From: an uncultured archaeon
Lineage (GTDB): Archaea; Thermoproteota; Nitrososphaeria; JACIWG01
Length of the DNA stretch: 64,000 nucleotides
Assembly: GCA_938034445.1 (NCBI GenBank)
Contig: CALHLD010000024.1
Location: 124,001-188,000 of the forward strand
Direction: 5' to 3'
Part shown: one piece after another, positions 39,899 through 48,605 of the stretch
Layout of the letters: each line of letters begins with the position of its first letter
Position numbering within the stretch: position 1 is the stretch's first letter
The notes under the pieces: generated by a model
The model's input: only the letters and a program-made list of their open reading frames with translations
What the model was told of the DNA's origin: nothing
The model's database searches: none
Made by a program: the position numbers and the translations under genes

Positions 39899-40351
39899 AT
39901 GCTTAAACAAGCTATTAGGGATATAGTCTTTTTTCATGGACATGAATATATCAGTGCAACGCATCCAACAACCTTTGAAATTACAAAAGAGGATCGCCTA
40001 ACTCCACGGGGTGACTGTATTATAGGTATCCGTTCATCGAAGTCATGTGATGATCTTCTTCCAGAAGTAAAGGATAGTCTCAGAATAGATAATGCAAAAG
40101 TGGTTCTTACAATAAAAGTAGGTAAGGAAATTTTCAAAGTTTTTGCAAGAGGTTCCTCCAAGTTACCTTTAATTGATAAAAGAAGTATAGTGGTAAGAAA
40201 AAGTGATTATATCTGTCCCAGGACGCTTGCTATAAAGTCAACGGCTTCAGCCAAAGATTTTCCCAGAAATTTGATTAAACTTTTACAAAAAAGGGATAGC
40301 GAAGGAATAATGACAATCGAAGTCTTCTCTTCTTATAATTTTTTAAAGTAA
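39899..40351 (+). CDS. DUF371 family protein
   Basis: A 150-aa archaeal protein. The block HEYISATHPTTFEITKEDRL near residue 15 followed by TPRGDCIIGI is the signature of DUF371, a conserved family without known function. It is compact and soluble, with no membrane segments. It starts at ATG 39899 downstream of tRNA-Lys and overlaps the convergent pcm gene by 9 bp. Confidence 0.85.
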   Translation: MLKQAIRDIVFFHGHEYISATHPTTFEITKEDRLTPRGDCIIGIRSSKSCDDLLPEVKDSLRIDNAKVVLTIKVGKEIFKVFARGSSKLPLIDKRSIVVRKSDYICPRTLAIKSTASAKDFPRNLIKLLQKRDSEGIMTIEVFSSYNFLK

Positions 40352-41056
40352 CCTTTCATTAAAGTTATAGCCATTTTCGCCAATTAATGGAACAAATATG
40401 CATTCAATATTTTCTTCTATTTTAAGTGTACCGTCTGACCTTTTCCTTCCTTTGGTTAAGGTTTGTGAAAAAAGATCTCCTATAGGTGCAAGTATAATTC
40501 CTCCTACCTTTAATTGTTTTATGAGAATTTTAGGGAAGTGAGGTGCAGCAGCTGTTATTATAATCTTGTCATATATTTCTCTCTCTTCATAAGGTGGATA
40601 TCCAACAGTTCCATCTCCATATATAACTTTTACATATTCTGAATAACTTGTACGTTTTATATTATTCTCTGCAAAAGTAACTAGCTCCTTTATTCGTTCT
40701 ATAGTATTAACTTTCCCGTATTTTTCTTTTTTTCCATCACTTATGATGTACGCCATTAATGCTGCATTATAACCACTTCCTGCTCCTATTTCAAGAACGG
40801 TTTCTCCCTTCCTCAAGTCAAGTTCCTCTAGCATAATTGCAATCATATGCGGCGCTGAAATTGTCTGTCCTGTATTTCCTAACGGAAGTGGCATATCCAA
40901 ATATGCTTGGCTTTTAGTGTCCGGCCAAACAAATTCTTCTCTTGGTACATTTAAAAAACTTAATTCCACACTCTTACTCTTAATTATCCCCTGCTCCTTT
41001 AACCTTTTAACAAGTCTTTTCCTCTGTTCTTCATAATCTATTTTCATCAAAACCAT
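40343..41056 (-). CDS. pcm: Protein-L-isoaspartate O-methyltransferase
   Basis: A SAM-dependent repair enzyme for isoaspartyl residues in aged proteins, 237 aa. The N-terminal VPREEFVWPDTKSQAYLDMPLP near 33, the substrate segment GQTISAPHMIA near 62 and the SAM motif VLEIGAGSGYNAALMAY near 88 are typical, as is TAAAPHFPK near 163. It overlaps the upstream FEN-1 gene by 10 bp on the same strand. Confidence 0.96.
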   Translation of the reverse strand: MVLMKIDYEEQRKRLVKRLKEQGIIKSKSVELSFLNVPREEFVWPDTKSQAYLDMPLPLGNTGQTISAPHMIAIMLEELDLRKGETVLEIGAGSGYNAALMAYIISDGKKEKYGKVNTIERIKELVTFAENNIKRTSYSEYVKVIYGDGTVGYPPYEEREIYDKIIITAAAPHFPKILIKQLKVGGIILAPIGDLFSQTLTKGRKRSDGTLKIEENIECIFVPLIGENGYNFNERLL

Positions 41057-42069
41057 CTGTCCAAAGCTGATTCCTTTTTTGCTCTTTCTTCCTTATATTT
41101 TTTTATTGTATTAAGCACACGTTCTTCAGAAAATTCATATTTAGTACATAAAAAATCTAATATTCCTTTTTCATCAATTTCTTTAAAGACCACACTTACA
41201 TTTTCTGCAACCTTTGGTTTCAAAAAGATTTCACGGACTGCATTATAATCTATCAACTTTAATTCTTCTTGTATGTCCGGTATATTTTCTAATTTGCCAT
41301 ATTGCTTTATCACCTTCAAGGCTTTAATCGGTCCGTAACCCTTAAAACCTTCAGGATTAAAATCAGTTCCCACCAAAATTCCAATATCAATTAATTGCTC
41401 TCTTGTTATTCCAAGATTTTTTAAAGTTTCATCTAACAGTATTTCCTCTGGCTCTATCTCCTGGTATACATTCTTACCTGGAAGCTTTCTTTTGCCTGAA
41501 ATTGTAATATTCCTACATAATCTTTTTCCACCAAATAAGAGTGTATCAAAATCTTGTGAAGCAACAGCGTATGCCTGTCCATTTATTGTCAGATATGCTG
41601 CTGTAGCCTCTCCCTCTGATGGTGCTTGTATCCAAGGAACTCCCATAAGATCTAAAAGCTTTTTAGAATCATTTATCATTTTATCTGTCAAGTAAGATGT
41701 ACGTTTTGCATATTTTATTGCTTCATCAATGTCTCCTTTCTCCAGCGCTACTGAATATTTGATTTTTGCTTCTTCTTTTAGTGTTTTTCTCCTAGTCAAC
41801 TCCATGCTTTTTAGCATTGGCGGTTCACCATCAAAGATATAAAGTGGTTTAATTCCAATTGTAAGCAAATTCATAGTTCTATAGTAAAGACCGCTTAAAT
41901 GACTTGTAATATTTCCTTGTGAATCCTTTAATGGTTCACCTGTTCTTCCACGTATTGTGGATAAAAATTGGTAAAGTGCATTATGTGCATCAATTGCCAG
42001 TATTTTTCCAGCTAAATCTTCTAAAGTTATCTTTTTTACATTAATTATCTCTTTTATATCTACACCCAT
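41047..42069 (-). CDS. fen: Flap endonuclease FEN-1
   Basis: A structure-specific 5' nuclease of 340 aa that removes Okazaki-fragment flaps. The N domain has AIDAHNALYQFLSTIRG near 25 and YIFDGEPP near 78; the I domain has PSEGEATAAYL near 150 and ASQDFDTLLFG near 172; the helix-hairpin-helix region includes VGTDFNPEGFKGYGPIKALK near 232. The C-terminus ESALDRWF is a PIP box for PCNA. It is preceded, 1 nt away, by a small winged-helix gene and followed by pcm. Confidence 0.97.
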   Translation of the reverse strand: MGVDIKEIINVKKITLEDLAGKILAIDAHNALYQFLSTIRGRTGEPLKDSQGNITSHLSGLYYRTMNLLTIGIKPLYIFDGEPPMLKSMELTRRKTLKEEAKIKYSVALEKGDIDEAIKYAKRTSYLTDKMINDSKKLLDLMGVPWIQAPSEGEATAAYLTINGQAYAVASQDFDTLLFGGKRLCRNITISGKRKLPGKNVYQEIEPEEILLDETLKNLGITREQLIDIGILVGTDFNPEGFKGYGPIKALKVIKQYGKLENIPDIQEELKLIDYNAVREIFLKPKVAENVSVVFKEIDEKGILDFLCTKYEFSEERVLNTIKKYKEERAKKESALDRWF

Positions 42070-42070
42070 T

Positions 42071-42301
42071 CTATACCTCTTCCTTTTTTTCCCTTTCTAT
42101 TTTTTCTATCCTCCTTTTATCTTTTCCGCTCCATCTTGTTAAAATTAATCCACTTATTTCTAATTCGAGTAAGGCAAAATTTAGTTCACTTAACGAAAAG
42201 TCATAATTCTCTTTCTTCAGAATATTTATTAATTCTTTATCTGTAAGAACATTTTTCTCATTTAATTTGCTCATTATCAAATGTTTTAGACTTGTTCTCA
42301 T
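42071..42301 (-). CDS. Small winged-helix-like protein upstream of FEN-1
   Basis: A 76-aa basic protein predicted to be helical with HTH character (VLTDKELINILKKENYDFSLSELNFAL, then ISGLILTRW as strand or wing). I do not recognise the family. Its stop codon is 1 nt before the fen ATG, so the two are co-transcribed. It may regulate the operon or bind nucleic acid with FEN-1; neither is shown. Confidence 0.6.
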   Translation of the reverse strand: MRTSLKHLIMSKLNEKNVLTDKELINILKKENYDFSLSELNFALLELEISGLILTRWSGKDKRRIEKIEREKKEEV

Positions 42302-42442
42302 TAAATCCTCCTCACACTCCTTTCATTTTTATTCCTTTTTTTATTTATAATTTTTCTAAACAATTCCTGTTTACTCCTTATATAGGACTTTCCTATTATC
42401 TTAAAAAGTTTTAATAAAGGACAAATTGTCCAAATTATACTA

Positions 42443-43603
42443 ATGGATAAATTTGATGTAACTATTATTGGTGGCGGTTTCTCCGGTCTTCTATGCGCAA
42501 AAGAATTATCAGCAAGGAATCTGTCCGTTAAAGTTATAGAAGAACATAACGAAATAGGTTATCCAAACAAATGTAGCGGGGTTATCTCATTAAAGACAAT
42601 GCAATCCCTTAATATTCCTATTTCTAAAAATCTTGTAGAAAATCGATTTTCTAAAATTGTCTTTTATTCTCCAAGTGGCATCAATTTTTCACTGGATTTT
42701 AAAGGAAATGAAATTTTTGTTTTGAATAGATATAATTTAGACAACTATTTAGCAGAAGAAGCTATCAAAAATGGTGCAGAAGTTTCTATACTTTCAAAAG
42801 CAACTTCTTTTTTGCAAAATGATATTAATGTTAAGATAAAAGTTAATGACAATCAAACCCTTACATCAAGTTATTTAGTTGACGCCAGAGGTGCAAACTA
42901 TTATGGTGATAAAATGGGTTTATATAATGGTGTCCAAGCATATGCCTTCTATAAGGATTTTGACTCTGAAGCCATACACGTATTTTTTGATAAAACAATA
43001 GCTCCAGGTTTTTTTGCATGGTTGATTCCAATTAATGAAAATTTGGCAAAGGTCGGTCTCGCATCAAAATTAAATTCATTTGAATTTATTAAAACATTTT
43101 TTAAGAGGCTTGGTATAAAAAATTACATAAAAATTAATTTTTCACCGATTGTAGTTGGAGGTGTGAAAGGAAATCTAGTAAGGGATAAAATTTTGTTTGT
43201 GGGTGATTCCGCGGGCCAAACCAAACCAACTACTGGTGGCGGTATATATTTTGGTGGTATGGGTTCAATCCTTCTAGCCAAAGCTATCTACAATAAAATA
43301 CTCAACCCCTCTATTTCATTGGTGGAAGAATATGAGAAAAAATGGATTTTAAATTTTTATAAAGAAATAAAATTAATGAAATTCGCAAGAAATATGCTTG
43401 AAAATATGGATAATAATGTAATTGAAAGGCTTTTTTCTATAGCTAAAGATGTTCTTTCTAATAATACATCATTAAACATTGATTATGATCTGCATATTTC
43501 ATCTATAATTAAATACATTGGTGTCAAAAATATACTAAAAATTAGTGGCAATGTTTTTGGAAATACAATTACAACAATTTTAAAAAGTTTAATAACTAAA
43601 TAA
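42443..43603 (+). CDS. Geranylgeranyl reductase family flavoprotein
   Basis: A 386-aa FAD-dependent reductase of the type that saturates archaeal isoprenoid lipids. The FAD-binding motif is VTIIGGGFSGLLCAKEL at 6, with the family mark EIGYPNKCSGVIS near 43, the YxWxFP-like region FFAWLIPINENLAKVG near 191 and the second FAD motif LFVGDSAGQTKPTTGGGI near 251. The likely substrate is the geranylgeranyl chains of membrane lipids or quinones. It is transcribed alone. Confidence 0.9.
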   Translation: MDKFDVTIIGGGFSGLLCAKELSARNLSVKVIEEHNEIGYPNKCSGVISLKTMQSLNIPISKNLVENRFSKIVFYSPSGINFSLDFKGNEIFVLNRYNLDNYLAEEAIKNGAEVSILSKATSFLQNDINVKIKVNDNQTLTSSYLVDARGANYYGDKMGLYNGVQAYAFYKDFDSEAIHVFFDKTIAPGFFAWLIPINENLAKVGLASKLNSFEFIKTFFKRLGIKNYIKINFSPIVVGGVKGNLVRDKILFVGDSAGQTKPTTGGGIYFGGMGSILLAKAIYNKILNPSISLVEEYEKKWILNFYKEIKLMKFARNMLENMDNNVIERLFSIAKDVLSNNTSLNIDYDLHISSIIKYIGVKNILKISGNVFGNTITTILKSLITK

Positions 43604-43640
43604 AGAAAACTTTATTTATCATTTAAATAAGTGCGTTGGT

Positions 43641-43817
43641 ATGTCACAAGTCAAACTACCAAAATGTTCATCATGCAATAGACCTATTTCTGTTGGAGAG
43701 AAAGCTGTAAAATTTTATTGTCCCAACTGCGGTCTAGTACAAATCTGGCGTTGTGAAAAATGTAGAATGTTTGCTAGAGTTTATAAATGTATAAATTGTG
43801 GATTCGAAGGACCTTAG
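43641..43817 (+). CDS. Small zinc-ribbon RNA-binding protein (COG2888 type)
   Basis: A 58-aa protein missed by the ORF track. It has four CxxC pairs (CSSC, CPNC, CEKC, CINC), forming two zinc knuckles, and ends NCGFEGP. This is the small archaeal Zn-ribbon family COG2888 that typically precedes the aEF1-beta gene, exactly as here, and is thought to work in translation. Start ATG 43641; the stop is followed by the Shine-Dalgarno AGGTGA of the next gene. Confidence 0.88.
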   Translation: MSQVKLPKCSSCNRPISVGEKAVKFYCPNCGLVQIWRCEKCRMFARVYKCINCGFEGP

Positions 43818-43826
43818 GTGATAGTT

Positions 43827-44090
43827 ATGGGAAAAATGGTTATACGCTATAAAATCTTTCCAACCGACATAGATGTTAACTTGAAAACAATTTATGATGA
43901 AATAAAACAGAAGCTAGGAAATAAGGCAGAAGTAGGCCAATTTAAAACTGAACCTATAGCTTTCGGCTTAAGTGCCTTAATTTTAGACATTCGTGTAGAT
44001 GATAATATTAATATTGACGAAATAGAATCTATATTTAAAGAATCAAAAAATGTAAGTGAATTTGAAGCTGTAGCTTCAACTAAGGTTTAA
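43827..44090 (+). CDS. ef1b: Elongation factor 1-beta (aEF1-beta)
   Basis: An 87-aa guanine-nucleotide exchange factor for aEF1-alpha. The sequence starts MGKMVIRYKIFPTDIDVNL and contains EPIAFGLSALILDIRVDD, both typical. I chose ATG 43827 over the track GTG at 43818 because AGGTGA lies 5 nt upstream. It converges on the L15e gene with a 4-bp overlap. Confidence 0.93.
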   Translation: MGKMVIRYKIFPTDIDVNLKTIYDEIKQKLGNKAEVGQFKTEPIAFGLSALILDIRVDDNINIDEIESIFKESKNVSEFEAVASTKV

Positions 44091-44497
44091 TCTTTAACAT
44101 TTTTATCCTTTAATATAACCTCATACCAAATATGTTTTCCATCCTTATACAAATAGTAAGCATTTAAAATTTCCATATTCGGATATTTTTCTTTTACTCT
44201 ATTTATAGCTGTTTCTCTGTAATTTACATGTGGTTTTATTTTAACGACACCCATATGCTTTGGTCTTCTACCTGATCTTGGCCTCTTTACTCTTTTTCCT
44301 TTACGGCTTAAACGGACTCTAACAACTATATATCCTTTCTTTGCCTTATATCCAAGTCTCCTAGCTCTATCTATTCTAGTTGGTTTATCTATTCTAACTA
44401 TCGCCTTCTCTTTTCTCCATTTTTCCGCTCTTAATCTAAGTATTTCTAAATTTTCTCTATATATTTTTCTCCAAGTCTGCGCTATTTGTTTATACAT
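44087..44497 (-). CDS. rpl15e: Large-subunit ribosomal protein L15e
   Basis: A 136-aa basic protein. ARRLGYKAKKGYIVVRVRL near 46 and SGRRPKHMGV near 75 are hallmarks of eL15, a protein shared by archaea and eukaryotes but absent in bacteria. It is slightly shorter than the typical 145-190 aa. It is divergent from dph2 and convergent with aEF1-beta. Confidence 0.94.
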   Translation of the reverse strand: MYKQIAQTWRKIYRENLEILRLRAEKWRKEKAIVRIDKPTRIDRARRLGYKAKKGYIVVRVRLSRKGKRVKRPRSGRRPKHMGVVKIKPHVNYRETAINRVKEKYPNMEILNAYYLYKDGKHIWYEVILKDKNVKD

Positions 44498-44564
44498 ACA
44501 CTATTCCCGCTATAAACATAGATATTAAATTTTGCTATTAATAAACAGTTTGGGGTGAAATTAA

Positions 44565-45530
44565 ATGATAGAAATTGATACTGCCTCGTTAATAAGATTG
44601 GTTGAAGAAAAGAAGCCTAAACGTGTATTAGTCACATGTCCTCCAGGTATTAGATTAAAGTGTATTGAAGTAATAAGCGATCTTTCAAATACTTATAACT
44701 TTGATGCAATTTTTTTAGGTGAATCATGTTATGGTATTTGTGATTTGGCTGAAAGTGAAGCTTCCTTTTTGCAAGCTGACCTATTATTGCATATAGGCCA
44801 TAATTCTGCTCTTGAAAAAGCGGGAAAAATTACATATTTTATAGACGCCTACGATGACATTTCCTTCATTCCTGTGATAGAAAAGGCATTCCCTTATATA
44901 AAAATATATAAAAAAATAGGATTGTGTACCATTGGTCCTCATTTAAAAAAGCTTGATGAGGCAAAAGATTATCTTCAAACATTAGGTTTTTTTGTATATA
45001 TTGGTGACTCTGTTCCTCCATTAAAAAAAGGTCAAGTCTTTGGCTGCAACTATTCCACATGCGAAACAATTATTCCTCATGTTGAAGTTTTCTTGTTTAT
45101 GGGCTCTAGTCGCTTTCATGCTATAGGTCTTTATAACTTTTTTGAAAAGCCAGTTTTCATGCTAGACCCATATACTTTAGAGGTTATTTCAATTGAACAG
45201 GATGCACTAAGAATAAAAAGACGTTTAATTTTTAATTTTTATAAAGCGGTAGATGCAAAAAGTATAGGCATAGTTATAGGACTAAAGGAAGGTCAATTTA
45301 ATATGAATGCAGCTCTAAAATTATATAAAGAATTAAAATCTCTTGGTCGAAAGGTCTACCTTATTGCTATGGAAGATATTTCAAATGACAAGTTAAATGC
45401 TTTTTTAAATATAGATGCATTTATTGAAACTGCTTGTCCTCGAATAAGTGAAGACTTCTTTGATAAACCTGTACTTTCCATGCAGTACGGTTTTAAACTC
45501 ATAGAATATTTAAAAGGGCAAAAATTTTAA
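44565..45530 (+). CDS. dph2: Diphthamide synthesis radical enzyme Dph2
   Basis: A 321-aa enzyme that uses an unusual [4Fe-4S]-SAM mechanism to attach an aminocarboxypropyl group to the diphthamide histidine of EF-2. The three cluster cysteines are visible in separate domains: LGESCYGICDLAE near 54, NYSTCETII near 164 and ETACPRIS near 288. It starts the conserved operon dph2-csl4-rpoL-tfs. The later pathway enzyme DphB is encoded at 38.6-39.6 kb. Confidence 0.93.
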   Translation: MIEIDTASLIRLVEEKKPKRVLVTCPPGIRLKCIEVISDLSNTYNFDAIFLGESCYGICDLAESEASFLQADLLLHIGHNSALEKAGKITYFIDAYDDISFIPVIEKAFPYIKIYKKIGLCTIGPHLKKLDEAKDYLQTLGFFVYIGDSVPPLKKGQVFGCNYSTCETIIPHVEVFLFMGSSRFHAIGLYNFFEKPVFMLDPYTLEVISIEQDALRIKRRLIFNFYKAVDAKSIGIVIGLKEGQFNMNAALKLYKELKSLGRKVYLIAMEDISNDKLNAFLNIDAFIETACPRISEDFFDKPVLSMQYGFKLIEYLKGQKF

Positions 45531-45565
45531 TCAAAGGATTGATAAACGGGTGCTTAAATGAATTG

Positions 45566-46129
45566 ATGTATAAAAAGAAAAGATTATGTGTACCAGGTGA
45601 AATTATAGGAGTCATAGAAGAATTTATGCCATCAAAAAATGTATACCAAGAAAATTATAATCTGAGATCAAAGGTTGTCGGAAAAATATTCTTTGACCCT
45701 GAATCAAAGATTGTAGATATTATATCTCCCTCTTTAAACTTAGGTTATCCAAAGATTAATGATGAGGTAATCGGTATTGTTGAACAAGTACAAGGAGGTA
45801 TAATATCTGTAAAGATTATAGAAATAAATAATAAACCTGTTCATTCACATTTTATCGGTTTACTAATCTTACGATCACCTCCTTTAGAAAAAGTTCATGC
45901 AAAGATGATCCTAAAGTCTGGCGACTTAATAAGAGCAAAAGTTATAAGTTTAACCAATAATCTAATACATCTTTCCATAAATGATGATAAATACGGTGTT
46001 ATATACACAAAATGCAGTTTTTGTGGTGGTGATGTGCAAGCTGTTGGAAAACGCATACAATGTCTACAATGTAGAATGGTTGATGAAAGGAAATTGGCTA
46101 ATGATTTCGGAAGGTTTAAAAAGCACTAA
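45566..46129 (+). CDS. csl4: Exosome subunit Csl4
   Basis: A cap protein of the archaeal RNA exosome. It has an N-terminal domain (CVPGEIIGVIEEFMPSKNVY), an S1 RNA-binding domain from about 60 to 140 (GDLIRAKVISLTNNLIHLSI) and a C-terminal zinc ribbon (CSFCGGDV then CLQC). The track starts at TTG 45539; ATG 45566 (MYKKKRLCVPGEI) fits family members better, giving 187 aa. Second gene of the dph2 operon. Confidence 0.92.
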   Translation: MYKKKRLCVPGEIIGVIEEFMPSKNVYQENYNLRSKVVGKIFFDPESKIVDIISPSLNLGYPKINDEVIGIVEQVQGGIISVKIIEINNKPVHSHFIGLLILRSPPLEKVHAKMILKSGDLIRAKVISLTNNLIHLSINDDKYGVIYTKCSFCGGDVQAVGKRIQCLQCRMVDERKLANDFGRFKKH

Positions 46130-46142
46130 ATAAAGGGCAAAA

Positions 46143-46442
46143 TTGGGAATGAATTCCAGTTATAAGACTTTAGTAAGAGAAATTGAATTAGGCTCCATTG
46201 ATATGAGTATTGCTTTAGCGTTGCAATCAATTTTAATAAAACATCCTAATGTATCTTTTGCAGGTGTGACCCCACCACATCCCCTTTTTGGGAAAGTATC
46301 AATAAAAATAATGTCAAAGGATATTATCCCTGAAAAATGTTTAATTGAAGCTGCAACAGCTTTCAAGAAGGAACTTTCTTCTTTATATGATGACATTATT
46401 TCCTCCTTATCAAAGAGTCCAGAGGATGTGAGAGTAGCATGA
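46143..46442 (+). CDS. rpoL: RNA polymerase subunit L (Rpb11-like)
   Basis: A 99-aa subunit that pairs with RpoD in polymerase assembly. HPNVSFAGVTPPHPLFGKVSI is the family landmark, followed by an amphipathic helix (EAATAFKKELSSLYDDI). The start is TTG 46143 or ATG 46149. Its stop overlaps the ATG of tfs. Confidence 0.9.
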   Translation: MGMNSSYKTLVREIELGSIDMSIALALQSILIKHPNVSFAGVTPPHPLFGKVSIKIMSKDIIPEKCLIEAATAFKKELSSLYDDIISSLSKSPEDVRVA

Positions 46443-46777
46443 AATTTTGCGAAGTTTGCAATTCGCGTTTAAAGATAAAACAGTTTAAAGAAGGAGGTAA
46501 AACAGTATTAAGATACTATTGCCCAAGATGCAACAAAGTTTATGAACCTATCGTTCTAACTTCCATGGAAAGTAAGAAAGAAGAAAATAAACCAATTAAG
46601 GTATTAAGTGAAAAAGAATCAAAGATAGATACTATGCCGACAATAGAAATCGAATGCCCAAAATGTGGAAATAATAAGGCATATTGGTGGCTATTACAGA
46701 CTAGAAGTGGAGATGAACCACCCACACAATTTTATAGGTGTACAAAGTGTGGATACACGTGGAGAATGTACGCTTAA
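46439..46777 (+). CDS. tfs: Transcription factor S (TFIIS-like)
   Basis: A 112-aa transcript-cleavage factor for RNA polymerase. The N-terminal ribbon has CEVC and CPRC, and the C-terminal TFIIS ribbon has CPKCGNNKAYWWLLQTRSGDE, then PPTQFYRCTKCGYTW. The acidic RSGDE loop that enters the polymerase active site is present. Coupled to rpoL by an ATGA overlap. Confidence 0.95.
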   Translation: MKFCEVCNSRLKIKQFKEGGKTVLRYYCPRCNKVYEPIVLTSMESKKEENKPIKVLSEKESKIDTMPTIEIECPKCGNNKAYWWLLQTRSGDEPPTQFYRCTKCGYTWRMYA

Positions 46778-46817
46778 TTCTACACTTATAAATAGAGAAT
46801 AATTTTCCTTGCTTTAA

Positions 46818-47861
46818 TTAATCTGTACCAGTTTCTACTATTAATTTTTCAGCTTCATCACGCGATAAATTCACTTTATGTAGAATGGTGTATCTTTCCC
46901 TTAATTTTGGCGCTAACAACAATGCTCTTATTGCCTCCTCCCTACTTACCCCTATCTCATGTATCCTTGTAGGCGCACCTATATTTTCCAATGCAGACTT
47001 TATATATTCATAATCCAAATTATGTAACTTTGCCATTAAAATTGTTCCTATACCGCATTTTTCACCATGTAATCCTTTACCTGGCGCAATCACGTCTAAT
47101 GCATGACTGAATAGGTGTTCAGATCCACTACAAGGCCTACTACTCCCAGCTATACCTGCTGCAACACCAGCACTAATTAATGCTTCAACAACATCTCTAA
47201 CTTTTTCTTTTGGTGAAAATTTTATTTTCTCAGAATTCCTGATTATAACATCTGCACTTAAAAGAGCTAAATTTGCAGCATATTCTCCATAATATTCTCC
47301 TTTTTCATCTCTTGCAAGTTGCCAATCTCTTACTGCCGTAACTTTTGCTATCAAATCACCACATCCACTACGGAAATATCTCATAGGTGCTGAAGAAATT
47401 ATCTCTATGTCCGCTAAAACTCCGAGGGGTGAAGAAGAGATAATTGAATAAGGTCTTCCACTGTCCTTTATTGATGCAAATGGGCTAGCTATCCCATCAT
47501 GTGCAGCATTAGTTGGTACACTTATAAACGGCGTCTTGCTTTCATGTGCACTTAACTTAGCTACATCTATGCACGTCCCTCCTCCCATTCCAATAATCAA
47601 ATCGATTTTTTCTTCCTTAATTTTTATTTCAACTTTTTTAACATTCTCAAAATCAGCGTTTAAAACAATTTCCCAAAAAAGTATGGTATCCATCTTTAAA
47701 ACTTCTTCAACTCTTTTTCCATATAATTCCATTAATTTTTTATCTGTAACAATAAGTATTCTTTTTGATTCATAAACTTTTTCTATAAACTCTCCCAATT
47801 TCTCTAAAGCGTTTTTGCCTACCAAAATTGCTCTCGGTAATTCCATATAATGGAAACTCAT
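46818..47861 (-). CDS. egsA: sn-Glycerol-1-phosphate dehydrogenase
   Basis: A 347-aa enzyme that makes the G1P backbone of archaeal ether lipids from dihydroxyacetone phosphate. NAD(P)-binding region IDLIIGMGGGTCIDVAKLSA near 91, substrate region SVPTNAAHDGIASPFAS near 119, metal ligands in RPCSGSEHLFSHALD near 243 and KGLHGEKCGIGT near 262. It diverges from the proteasome beta gene over a 90-bp promoter region. Confidence 0.95.
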   Translation of the reverse strand: MSFHYMELPRAILVGKNALEKLGEFIEKVYESKRILIVTDKKLMELYGKRVEEVLKMDTILFWEIVLNADFENVKKVEIKIKEEKIDLIIGMGGGTCIDVAKLSAHESKTPFISVPTNAAHDGIASPFASIKDSGRPYSIISSSPLGVLADIEIISSAPMRYFRSGCGDLIAKVTAVRDWQLARDEKGEYYGEYAANLALLSADVIIRNSEKIKFSPKEKVRDVVEALISAGVAAGIAGSSRPCSGSEHLFSHALDVIAPGKGLHGEKCGIGTILMAKLHNLDYEYIKSALENIGAPTRIHEIGVSREEAIRALLLAPKLRERYTILHKVNLSRDEAEKLIVETGTD

Positions 47862-47951
47862 ATTATAAGGTGTTTTGGAAACATTTATTTAAACCCTAAT
47901 TAAAACCCTTCGATAAAGTACAATATCATAAAAAGGGTGTGTTGATAAAAA

Positions 47952-48599
47952 TTGAATATGAATTTTAATAAGGAAATGGCCAAGATATATCATGGAACAA
48001 CTACAGTTGGGATAGTCTGCTCAGATGGAATTGTGTTTGCTACTGATACAAGGGTTACAGCAAATGGATATATTGCGCATAAAAAAGGGAAAAAGCTTTA
48101 CAAGCTATCCGATCATCTAGCTATGACTATAGCTGGTACAGTAGCTGATGCACAAAACGTAATAGATATATTACTATTCTATATAAGAAAATATGAATTG
48201 GAGCGACAAACAAAAATCCCTGTGAAAGCAGCAGCAACATTAGCTTCAAACATATTTATGTCAAGTAGGCTCTTCCCTTACATTACACAAGTAATAATAG
48301 GAGGTGTAGATGGTTCTTCCCCTTCCTTGTATCAAATTGACTTTTTTGGATCCTTAACTGAAGAAAAAATTGTATCTACCGGAAGTGGCTCCCCGATTGC
48401 TTACTCTATATTAGAGTCAGGATATTTTCCATCAATAAGGGTAGAAGATGGTATTAAATTAGCTGTAAAGGCTGTTTTAGCGGCTATGAAAAGGGATACT
48501 GCAACAGGCGAGAGTTTTGATGTTGGCGTTATAGATGTTAATGGGTACCGTGAATTATCCGAGAATGAAAAAAGCAAATTAATAGAAGTCTTACGGTAG
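47952..48599 (+). CDS. psmB: Proteasome beta subunit, catalytic
   Basis: The processed 20S proteasome beta subunit. The propeptide ends in a His-Gly pair, and cleavage before TTTVGI exposes the catalytic Thr1. Asp17 (ATDTR) and Lys33 (KKGKKLYK) equivalents are present. The track start is TTG 47952; ATG 47958 or ATG 47976 (MAKIYHG) are alternatives that only change the propeptide. It partners the Thr1-less subunit at 35 kb. fttA follows 6 bp later. Confidence 0.95.
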   Translation: MNMNFNKEMAKIYHGTTTVGIVCSDGIVFATDTRVTANGYIAHKKGKKLYKLSDHLAMTIAGTVADAQNVIDILLFYIRKYELERQTKIPVKAAATLASNIFMSSRLFPYITQVIIGGVDGSSPSLYQIDFFGSLTEEKIVSTGSGSPIAYSILESGYFPSIRVEDGIKLAVKAVLAAMKRDTATGESFDVGVIDVNGYRELSENEKSKLIEVLR

Positions 48600-48605
48600 G
48601 AAAGG